From NCBI GenBank assembly GCA_024803745.1, contig JANJXV010000025.1, positions 19,584,610 to 19,648,609 of the forward strand: DNA of 64,000 nucleotides, in the 5' to 3' direction. Every line of letters begins with the position of its first letter. Position 1 is the stretch's first letter. The position numbers were made by a program, and so were the translations under genes. The DNA comes from Megascapheus bottae. Lineage: Eukaryota > Chordata > Mammalia > Rodentia > Geomyidae. The notes beneath the pieces were generated by a model. It saw only the letters and a list, made by a program, of their open reading frames with translations, had not been told where the DNA came from and ran no database searches. Below are positions 47,186 through 64,000 of the stretch, one piece after another.

Positions 47186-47551
47186 TCCTTAAAGTCACGT
47201 CTGATTATGGATGAGGGCTGGGCTTTCATCGATAGGCCGGCTGCACCTAGAATGCCAGGATTCCGGGGTGAAGTGTTTGGCTGGTCTGTAGCGGCAGTAC
47301 TTTCCTCGAGCTAGGCGAGGAACCCAGCAGCAAATGCTTCGCTTTCCCAGTGGCTCAGGAGAGAGCACAAGTCCTGTGTCTCCTGTTCCCAGTGGGGTCC
47401 AGCAGTGCAAGCATGCTTCTTTATTTGCAGAACACAAGAGAAAGGCAGGATGCTGGCCCCCTCTCCTGGGCCACTTGCTGCTTATCCTTTCCCTAGAACT
47501 AAGACTACTGTATCTGTAAGCAGACAAGAACGTGTGTTTGAGCCTCTTTTT

Positions 47552-47766
47552 TCTTTTGGTCAGTCATAGACGTAAACTCAGCAGCTGGGTGCTATCCCTA
47601 AGCTTTTGTGCTCCAGGTGGGCCTCCTACTATTTGATCCACACCCTCACTTCTGGATTCTGGTACTTGCTTAGAGACTTTCCTGTCCAGGCTGGCTTCAA
47701 ACCCAGATCCTCAGATCTCAGCCTCCTGAGTAGCTAGAATGACAGGTCAGAGCTGCCAGCTCCCGG
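47552..47766 (-). repeat. 7SL-Geo SINE, diverged
   Basis: Reverse copy ('tccaggctggcttcaaaccc', 'tcctgagtagctagaatgac'). Confidence 0.75.
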
Positions 47767-48192
47767 CAACACTTAGGTTTACTGGCTGTGTGTCTCACAT
47801 TTGGAGTCTCTGGAGATCAAACCTTGTGTGGCTCCTTTAGTGGCAAAACCCAGGCTGGGCTGCTGGGGTTTGTGAACCCTGAAATGCCCTATGGGGGGAC
47901 CCACGGGGGACCCACTCCCTACCCTGCGCACACACAGGAGACTTCATGGCACAAGTGTCACTAGCATCCATTACAGGACCGAGTGTCGGGGTTAAGTCCA
48001 CAGGGCCCGTGTGCACTGAGCCCTCAGTACTCACTCCTCAGCTTCCCAGAACTCTGCACATATTCAGAGAGGCTGGGAGATCCTGAGGCTGCAGCCTGCC
48101 CACACCCCATCATTGGTAGAGGCACATCATGGATAAGGGCGGGCGGTGTCTGGTGGGCGCCTCCTTGCTGAGTGGCTGTGTGTCATCCTTAG

Positions 48193-48420
<228 letters not shown>

Positions 48421-48493
48421 TAAATTTTATTCTAGGAGTTACTTGGTAATTTTTTTTGGCTTTTAAATAGGTAACAAAATAGATTGAAGGCTT

Positions 48494-48693
48494 TCTTTTT
48501 CTTTGTCAGTGCTGGGACTTGAACTCGGGGCCTAGGCACTGTCCCTGAGCTTTGTTTGCTCAAGGTTAGTGCTCTAGTGCACTTGAGCCACAGGCCGCTT
48601 CTGGCTTTTTCTGTGTATGTGGTCCTGAGGACTCAACCCAGGGCTTCATGCATGCTAGGCAAGCACTTTATCACTAAGCCTCATTCCTCGCCA
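48494..48693 (-). repeat. IDL-Geo SINE
   Basis: Reverse copy in intron 11 ('ctgggacttgaactcggggc', 'catgctaggcaagcacttta'). Confidence 0.85.
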
Positions 48694-48744
48694 AGACTAT
48701 TATAAGAAACTTGGCAGGAATCCTTGTATATGTGTATGTGTGTG

Positions 48745-49201
48745 TTATGTACCAGTAGTGGGTTTGAATTGAGGGCCTCTGGCTCTTGCTCAACTTTTTT
48801 GCTCTACCACATAAGCCATATCTCCATTTCTAGCTTTTTTTTTTTTTGGTCAGTTGTGGGACTTGAACTCAAGGCCTAGGTACTGTCTCTGAGCCTCTTC
48901 GTGCTCTAGGCTAGCACTCTACTGCTTGAGCCACAGTGCTACTTTAGTTTTTGAGTGATTGATTGGAGATAAGCATCTCACTGGGACTTTTCTGCCTGGA
49001 CTGGCTTTGAATCACAACCTTCAAAACTCAGCCTCCCGAGTAGCGAGGCTGACAGGCATGAGCCACTGGCACACAGCCATTTCTAACTTTTCACTGGTTT
49101 ATTCAAGGTAAGAAGCTTTCAGATTTATCTGCCCAGGCTATCTTTGAACCGCAACCTTCAGATCTCAGTCTTCTGAGTAGCTAGGATTACAAGAGTGAGC
49201 T
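48745..49201 (-). repeat. 7SL-Geo SINE split by a younger 7SL-Geo copy
   Basis: Geo part at 48745-48838 and head at 49092-49201 ('tcttctgagtagctaggatt'). Confidence 0.8.
48839..49076 (-). repeat. 7SL-Geo SINE, nested
   Basis: Full reverse copy inside an older one. Flanked by ccatttcta(g/a)ctttt at 48824-48838 and 49077-49091. Confidence 0.88.
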
Positions 49202-49227
49202 GAAATAATCTTTCTAAAACTTTGGTC

Positions 49228-49350
49228 CTTTTTTGGGGGGGAAGGGGAGGGACAGGAGCTCACTTTGAGGCCCAGGCTGGCCTCACATGCGCCCTCTTCC
49301 TGCCTCAGTCCTCTGAGTGCAGGTATTACAGGCCTGGGTACTGCATCCTG
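49228..49350 (-). repeat. B1 SINE
   Basis: Reverse monomer with a G-run variant tail ('gaggcccaggctggcctcac', 'gcaggtattacaggcctggg'). Confidence 0.65.
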
Positions 49351-49740
49351 TTTCCTTCCTAGGACTTTCTTGCTTACGTACAGATCTGACTATAGATCAG
49401 GCGGGCAAGCATCTCCGTGCCTCTGTGATGTTATTGCTTGTGTCTTTCTGCCCCAGAGGTCCTGTGGGGCAGAGTGGGCGTGCTGTCTGAATTCATTTCT
49501 AGTTGGCCACGGAGACCCAGCTGGTCTTGAGGTGTTCATGCTGTGGCGGGTGGGGTGTAGGTGGGAGTGCTTGGCCACGCTGGCCACTACAGGGGACAGA
49601 ATGCAGGACATGCGACACTTGTGGTAGGATGTGTGGCCTGGAAAGGTGAGGGGAATGAGGAGAATGGGGTCAGGCGAGGCTCTGTGTCCTTTTGGGCCCT
49701 CCATGTCTGTCACCCCCACATCATCTGATATGGTTGAACA
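49351..49740. other. ABCC1: ABCC1 intron 11, no exon seen
   Basis: Unique sequence; nothing recognised. Confidence 0.4.
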
Positions 49741-49909
49741 GCAATAGCTGAGTGCACTCCAAATGTTGAGAAATCTGCCTGGCCCATGAGAGAGGCTGGT
49801 GGCATTCCTGACACCCCACAGCCACAGCCCCCCCCCCCATGGACCTGACTATAGGCCATGGCCTCGGAGCTTGGGAGACACCAGCTCACCAGGGAAACAT
49901 TAGAGAGAG

Positions 49910-50045
49910 GACAGGCTGGGACATAAAAGTGAGGGTCTGCCTCAAAAACAGCCAGTGCAAAAAAGGGTCGGAGGGCTGGTTCAGGTGGTAGAGAGCATGC
50001 CCAGCAAGCTCGAGGCCCTGAGTTAGATCCCAAGGAAAAGAAAGA
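49910..50045 (+). repeat. B1-ID SINE, truncated
   Basis: End of a B1-like part ('gggtctgcctcaaaaacagc') and a forward ID-like part ('ggttcaggtggtagagagca', 'gagttagatcccaaggaaaa'). Confidence 0.65.
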
Positions 50046-50058
50046 GAGGTGGGGAGAG

Positions 50059-50290
50059 GCTTGGTGCCAATGGCTCACGCCTGTCATCCTAGCTACTCAA
50101 GAGGCTGAGATCTGAGGATCATGGTTCAAAGCCAGCCCGGGCAGGAAAGTCCACAAGACTCTTGCCTCCAGTGAACCATTAGAAAATTGGAAGTGGTGCT
50201 GTGGCTTGAAGTGGCAAAGGAGCACTAGCCTTGAGCACAAAAGCTCAGGGACAGCGTCCAGGCCCTGACTTCAAGCCCCACGACTGGCAA
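50059..50290 (+). repeat. 7SL-Geo SINE
   Basis: Forward, well-preserved copy ('aatggctcacgcctgtcatc', 'ggttcaaagccagcccgggc', 'gacttcaagccccacgactg'). Confidence 0.9.
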
Positions 50291-50477
50291 AAAGTGGAGA
50301 GGGCAAGGTGTGCTGTGCCCCTGGGTGTGTACCAGCGGAGTGTATGCTGGGAGCATGCCCCCTCCCCCTCCCACAGCTGAGCCCTCCCTGTGCTCTGGGG
50401 CAGCTCGGCTTAGGCCTGGGATGTGGGGCCCCCAGCGGGGTGTGTATGTGTCTAGGGCCGGGCCATGTGTGGTATGA

Positions 50478-52273
<1,796 letters not shown>

Positions 52274-52326
52274 TAGATGGATGGATTGGATGGATGGATG
52301 GATCGATCGATTGATCGATTGATTGA
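52274..52326 (+). repeat. (ATGG)n/(ATCG)n/(ATTG)n microsatellite
   Basis: Tetranucleotides change from gatg through gatc to gatt types. Confidence 0.9.
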
Positions 52327-52725
52327 ACTGTATTAGCAAGTGTCTTGCACATGGGAGAGACCTAACTCAGTGAAAAAGAGAGAGGAATGTTGAACCACAA
52401 CATGAATCAGTGTAAGAAAGTGGGTTATTACTATTTTCTGCGTGTGATATGGTGGATAGAACTGACCAGAACATTTCATGTCAGTGGGATCAAACAAGAT
52501 GGCCTGGCTTTGTTTGAGCTCATTTCCAGGATTCAGCCTTATGGCACGTTAGAGAACTACACTCTTCCGTTGTGTTTCTTTCCATGGTGGGTTTACTTGG
52601 GCTCTGGACACGAGAGGGTGGGTAAGGTAGGCAGTCTCATGTGCTGGTGGTGCTGTGGGGAAGCCAGCTGTAGCAAACAGTGAGGTACGTTCAGAACGCT
52701 GGCAGGAGCACTTGGGAGAAAGGAT
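52327..52725. other. ABCC1: ABCC1 intron 12, no exon seen
   Basis: Unique sequence with a 98-codon open frame lacking any recognisable domain. Confidence 0.4.
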
Positions 52726-52727
52726 GC

Positions 52728-52840
52728 ATGGTGCGGGGTGTGCTGTTGCATGCCTGTAATCGCAGCATGAAGGAGGTGGGGGCCAGAGGGTTTGAGGTTA
52801 GCCTGGGCTCAGAGGCAAAGAACAGTGGGGAGAGCCCCTG
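52728..52840 (+). repeat. B1 SINE
   Basis: Forward monomer ('gttgcatgcctgtaatcgca', 'gaggttagcctgggctcaga'). Confidence 0.7.
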
Positions 52841-52925
52841 TGGTGGCTGATTTGGACACATCACAGTGAACGCCCAGGTCAGGGTATCACAGGGCACAGC
52901 TCTCATGGGTTGTTTTGTTCAATTG

Positions 52926-53173
52926 TTTTTGTATTTTGCCAGTTCTAGGGCTGGAACCCAGGGCCAGGGCACTTGTCCCTGTTCCTGAGTTTCTTTTGCC
53001 CAAGGCTATTGCCTCAGTCACTCGAGCCACAGCACCACTTTTCGTTTTCTGAGTAGTTTATTGGACTTAAGAATCCCACAGACGTTTCCTGCCCAGGCTG
53101 GCTTTGAGCTGCGATCCTCAGATCTCAGCCTCCTGCATAGCTAGGATGACAGGCAGGAGGCATAGGCGCTGAG
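52926..53173 (-). repeat. 7SL-Geo SINE
   Basis: Reverse copy ('cactcgagccacagcaccac', 'tgcatagctaggatgacagg'). Confidence 0.85.

Positions 53174-54317
<1,144 letters not shown>

Positions 54318-54350
<33 letters not shown>
54318..54350 (+). repeat. (ATT)n microsatellite
   Basis: Eleven ATT units at the tail of a reverse SINE. Confidence 0.97.
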
Positions 54351-54582
54351 TTGTCCATTGTAGGACTTGAACTCTAGGCCTAGGCGCTGTCCCTGTGCTC
54401 TTCAGCTCAAGGCCAGAGCTCTACCATTCTGAGCCACAGCACCACTTCTGGTTTTCTAGTAGTTCATTGGTGTTAAGAGTTTCATGGACTTTACTGCTCT
54501 GGCTGGCTTTGAACTGTGATCCTTAGATCTCAGCCTCCTGAGTAGCTAGAATGACAGACATGAGCTACCAGCACTGGGCTTT
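54351..54582 (-). repeat. 7SL-Geo SINE
   Basis: Reverse copy ('gtaggacttgaactctaggc', 'tcctgagtagctagaatgac'). Confidence 0.88.
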
Positions 54583-54603
54583 GCTATTATGCTATTTTTT
54601 TTT

Positions 54604-54809
54604 CTTTTTTTTTTTTTTTGTGCCAGTCCTAGGGCTTGAACTCAGGGCTTGAGCACTGTCTTTGAGCTTTTTTCCTCAAAGCTAGCGCTCTGCCACTTGA
54701 GCCACAGCACCATTTCTGGTTTTTTCTATGTATGTGGTACCGAGGAATCAAACCCAGGTCTTTGTGCATGCTAGGCAAGCACTCTACCACTAGGCCACAC
54801 TCCTGGCCC
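54604..54809 (-). repeat. IDL-Geo SINE
   Basis: Reverse copy ('ctagggcttgaactcagggc', 'gtaccgaggaatcaaaccca', 'gcactctaccactaggccac'). Confidence 0.9.
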
Positions 54810-54850
54810 TGTTATTACTTTTTTATTATAGTGCTCAGTGCAGAACCTGA

Positions 54851-60585
<5,735 letters not shown>

Positions 60586-60589
60586 GGAG

Positions 60590-60775
60590 ATGTTACTGGG
60601 CATTGAACCCAGGGCCTCACACCTGCTCGACAGCCACGCCCATAACCCTTTTGCTTATATTGCATTTTTTGAGACAAAATCACCCTAACTTTGCCTGGGC
60701 TGGCCTTGAACTCTCCATCTTTCCACCTCAGCCTCCTGAGTAGCTGTGATTACAGTCGTGAGCCCCCAGCACTGC
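60590..60775 (-). repeat. ID-B1 dimeric SINE
   Basis: Reverse ID part ('gggcattgaacccagggcct') then B1 part ('gggctggccttgaactctcc', 'gtagctgtgattacagtcgt'). Confidence 0.75.
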
Positions 60776-61137
60776 CCCTTAACGATGACCCCAGTGGCTC
60801 TGATGAGCCGTGCTGCCTTACAGAAAAGCCCTGATTGCTGGGCAGTGCTGCACCCCTCCCCCACGGCTGCCCTCTCCAGCTGTTTTTCCTGCTCCCTAGG
60901 ATGATTGCTTAGACGCTGCCCCTGGGGTGAGGCTGGGTGGCGCAGCTGGGCAGCTCCATGTTTGGGCAAAAATTTGGTGCTGACTATAAAGAGTCACTTG
61001 AATCCTTCTCTCCCTCCCTTCCTCCCTCCTTCCCAGGAGGCCGTCTGGCCCTCATCCAGGAGCCCCAGCACCTCCCGAGCAAGGCCATGCTAGCAAACCT
61101 TGATAAAAGGTTCCTGAGCTCCCCATCTCAACTAACA
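60776..61137. other. ABCC1: ABCC1 intron 19, no exon seen
   Basis: Unique sequence with a short TCCC-rich patch near 61009-61035. Confidence 0.4.
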
Positions 61138-61330
61138 AGCTGGGCATGGTAGTATGCATCTGTCACTCCAGACATGGGCCATGGAAGGTCTGATCTCAGT
61201 CCAGGCCTGCCCCAGGCAAAAACTCAAAACCGGCGTAGGATGGTACTAGTGTGTGTGGCTCGGGTGGGGGAAGCATCTGCCTAGCAGTCACAGGGCCCAA
61301 GTGCAAACCCTGCCACCACCACAAACAGCA
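61138..61330 (+). repeat. B1-ID dimeric SINE
   Basis: Forward B1-like part ('gctgggcatggtagtatgca') then ID part ('gaagcatctgcctagcagtc', 'caagtgcaaaccctgccacc'). Confidence 0.65.
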
Positions 61331-61431
61331 AAGACGGATGAGTGGCTTATTAGCCACACTTCAACTGCCTTAGGCACTATCCTGTCTAAATGTCTGCAGG
61401 TCCAGGGGTTTTGAGGGGTTTGGCTTTTGTT

Positions 61432-61668
61432 GTTGTTCTTGGTTGTGGAGCTTGAACTTGGGGCCTGGGCACTGTCCCCGAGCCTCTTTGTGCTCAAGAC
61501 TATCGCTCTACTATCTCTTGAGCCACGGTGCCACTGTGGTCTTCTGGTGGCTAGTTGGAGATAAGGGTCTCACAGACTTTCCTGCCCGAGCTGGCTTTGA
61601 ACCACGATCCTCAGATCTCAGCCTCCTGAGTAGCTAGGATTACAGGTATGAGCCACCAGCGCCTAGCT
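61432..61668 (-). repeat. 7SL-Geo SINE
   Basis: Reverse copy ('gtggagcttgaacttggggc', 'ctagttggagataagggtct', 'agctaggattacaggtatga'). Confidence 0.9.
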
Positions 61669-62544
61669 TGGCATTTTTTTGTTGTTTTCTTTTGAGTACT
61701 GGGGACTGAGCCCAGGGTACTCTCCTGCCCAGGGCCCCACCCCACCCCTCACCCCCAGGGGTGGTGATGATTAGACAAAAACTTGCCCTGAATTTATTCC
61801 TTTCTCTCAGGGCTGTGGCTGGCAATGCGAGGCCCCGTGGTGGCGGGGGACGGGGCGGGGGGCGGGTGATGCCTATTTCCTGGCCCTTTCTGGGGCAGTC
61901 TGTCCACCCCCTCATCCACCCACTCGTGTGCTGTTCGTGGGGTAGAGTGGCCCCTCCCACTGCTGTGCAGTGTGGGTACTGGGTACTGTGAGATGGAAGG
62001 ACCAGGGCCGTGGGGGTGAGGCGGGAGGCTGGGAGGGCCCGGCGTGGTCTGGGCCCACTCTCCATGCTGGGCTGCACTGGTGGCTTTGGGGGGAGGAGCT
62101 GGCTTTGAGGAGGTGTGCAGATGGAGGGCCAGGGCGTGGTGAGTGGGGCCTAATGCGATGTCCACCTTGTGACTCCCCAGATGGGCACGCAGAGGACGAG
62201 GCAGGAGGTTAGTAGTGCAGCCAGGCATGCCAGTGCTTGTCGACTCCAGGAGGCTGCTGCATGCATGGCCAGGCCTGGGGCTTTACGATTGGTGTTGGGG
62301 TTCAGTTTGGGTCTCCAGGGCCCAAGGACCTGGGCACTCCTCACCCCCCAGAGGCCTGGAAGCACCTGGCGTGGGCTGGGTGGTGATGCCATTGCACGTG
62401 CCATCCCGGGTTCCAGAGGTGGGATGGTGCAGGGTGGCACAGGAATGTGGGTGGTCCTGCTGCAGGGTTCAGGGCCAGACTCAGGGCTCTTAGGCAGCAG
62501 AGCTAACGCCGGCCACCATAAACCGAAGGGGTGTGCTGTTGGGG
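61669..62544. other. ABCC1: ABCC1 intron 19, no exon seen
   Basis: GC-rich unique sequence with G-rich patches near 61834-61866. Open frames here lack domains. Confidence 0.45.
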
Positions 62545-62668
62545 CTTCGTGTATTAGCATGGGCCTGGAACCCCAGCTCCTCGAGAGGCTGAGGAAGGAG
62601 GATCAAGGTCCAAGGCCGGCCCAGGCAAAAGTGAGAGATGCCATCTGAAACACTACCTAAAAGGCAAA
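62545..62668 (+). repeat. B1 SINE
   Basis: Forward monomer ('gcctggaaccccagctcctc', 'gaggatcaaggtccaaggcc'). Confidence 0.7.
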
Positions 62669-63447
62669 AATGAGGCTGCCCCTCTCGGAGGCCAGGAAGC
62701 TAGTGTCCCGCACCCAGGAACCCCAATAGCACCTAGTGGAAGGGTCACGTGGGACTGCCTGATGATCTCTCTGACATCACGATGGGTGGAGATCCCCTGT
62801 CCTTCTCCCGTGAGGAGGGTCGGCTCTGCCCGGTCCCATCTTGTGTGTGGTCGAATGGAGGCCTCCCATCCCCCAGGCACAGTGGGAAGTAGAGGAGTCC
62901 CAGCTCCGGACACCCCGCTGTGGTACGCTCTGAACTTGCTCTCTGCGGGGCCAGCAGGGCCCCAGCCTGGGTCCCCTTCCCTTTCGGTCTTGGGGCACCC
63001 TGTGGCCTGTGGCATTCTGTGTTGCCAATGCCATGCCGCCCTGGCTTGGACTGTGGACCTTCCCACGTGGCCCGCGTCTCAGGTTCTCCTCGCCCTCCTC
63101 CCTTGTCTGTGTGTCTGTTGCCTGCACAGGATGTTGGCCCTGCCGGGTAGGCGCTGACAGGCTGCTTGTCTATGTTCCTGTTGCTGGTGACACCAGGCAG
63201 ACACCCTGCAGGGCGCCACCTGCTCAGTTCAAATGATGACCCCCCTGCCCTGCCAGGGTCAGTCACTTCCCCCAGACTTGGGGTCTGCACGGCCTCTGCC
63301 TGCTTGCTGCCTGTCCTTCCCCACTCCAGCCAGGCCAGCAGCTGCCAAGCCTGCCTGGGGGTCCGAGGCTCTGTCATCACAGGGGCTGGGGGCCTGCTGG
63401 AACTTCAGCCAGAAGGTGACAACTCTTCTCCCTCTGCATCTCCGCAG
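62669..63447. other. ABCC1: ABCC1 intron 19, right end
   Basis: Unique GC-rich sequence ending in the exon 20 acceptor. Nothing else seen. Confidence 0.5.
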
Positions 63448-63535
63448 GTCCCCCGGGCCTCAGTGGTCAGCGGAAAGAGCCCAAGCCGGTGGAGAATGGC
63501 ACGCTGGTGTCAGACAGTGTGGGGAAGCTGCAGAG
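63448..63535 (+). CDS. ABCC1: ABCC1 exon 20 (residues 877-906), linker
   Basis: 88 bases, acceptor cgcag, donor GTGAGT, ending two bases into codon 906. Encodes part of the cytoplasmic linker (PPGLSGQRKEPKPVENGTLV, then SDSVGKLQR), hydrophilic and variable across species. It matches the human ENGMLVTDSAGKQLQR segment with one residue missing. This is the last ABCC1 exon in the window. Confidence 0.93.
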
Positions 63536-64000
63536 GTGAGTGCAGGGCCTCCCCAGCGGGCCTGGCCCTGGTCCCGCCTGTTCCAGCTGTCCCCACCTGA
63601 AGACCCTCCCAGTACTCAGAGGTCACCCCAGGCCTTGCACCCGGTCACAATCAAGCTGGGTGTAATGGCACCTGCCTGATCCCAGCCACTCCAGAGGCTC
63701 AAGCAGGAAAAGCCCATTTTTTGAGGCCAGCTCCTAGCAGTGTGAGTTGAGACCCTTTTGGGGAAGTATAAACGTAAAATGGATACATGGAAAAATAAAT
63801 AAAAATACACTGATAAAAAGCAAACAAGGTGGAGCGTGCAGAATGATCCACGGGGAAGACGCCCAGGTCTACCCTTCCGCTTCCCTAGAACTTTCAAATT
63901 GCATGCAAATGAACTCGCCAAAATATCAGGGCTGGGATTCCAGGTGTGCGATGCCACACCGGCGCTTCCTACCCAGCTTCTGCCTCCCGTGGTGGCCAGC
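63536..64000. other. ABCC1: ABCC1 intron 20, left part, cut by the window
   Basis: Holds the B1 copy above and a short reverse B1 tail at about 63915-63964. The next exon lies outside the window. Confidence 0.7.
63651..63830 (+). repeat. B1 SINE
   Basis: Forward monomer in intron 20 ('gctgggtgtaatggcacctg', 'ccagaggctcaagcaggaaa') with an A-rich tail. Confidence 0.65.

Overview
This is a window of mammalian nuclear DNA, from a rodent and probably a geomyoid rodent (kangaroo rat, pocket mouse or pocket gopher). The coding sequence is split into short exons with GT/AG borders. The intervening DNA is packed with SINEs in which a tRNA(Ala)/ID-like monomer is joined to a second monomer that begins with a gctggaagtgg-type motif. 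That arrangement fits IDL-Geo, a dimeric SINE family described only from Geomyoidea. The taxon is an inference from repeats; the genes are identified from their protein sequence.

Layout. At 1588-1615 (minus strand) lies the first coding exon of CEP20 (also called FOPNL/FOR20), in a CpG-rich promoter with three CCAAT boxes; the rest of that gene lies to the left of the window. From about 1.8 to 13.9 kb is a 12 kb intergenic stretch of nested SINEs, three fragments of old LINE-1, one LTR-like element and several microsatellites. A second CpG island (about 13.9-14.8 kb) holds the promoter and first exon of ABCC1 (MRP1), transcribed to the right. The two genes are therefore head to head, as I recall them being at human 16p13.11.

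ABCC1 fills the rest of the window. Twenty coding exons (14425 to 63535) give 905 complete codons plus two bases, with all splice phases consistent and no frameshift or stop. They encode TMD0 (five helices), the L0 linker, the first transmembrane domain, the whole of NBD1 and the start of the linker to the second half. The window ends in intron 20. Intron 1 is 21.5 kb; the other introns range from 143 bp to 4.5 kb. MRP1 is an ATP-driven exporter of glutathione, glucuronide and sulfate conjugates such as leukotriene C4. The canonical residues Trp653, Lys684, Gln713, Asp792/Asp793 and His827 fall at the human positions, so the gene looks functional.

No undescribed multi-gene system is visible: this is a conserved two-gene locus. 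The more unusual signals are (1) the repeat biology: one Geo module carried by two different SINE heads, a tRNA-like reading of Geo itself, nested insertions with clear target-site duplications, and a strong antisense bias of SINEs inside ABCC1; (2) lineage changes in MRP1 at residues that matter in the human protein (Thr249 to Met, Asn23 to His, a shortened linker after Ser871); and (3) promoter architecture with repeated GGGCGTGGC boxes and an interrupted GCC tract. Repeat borders are read by eye and are approximate to about 10 bases.
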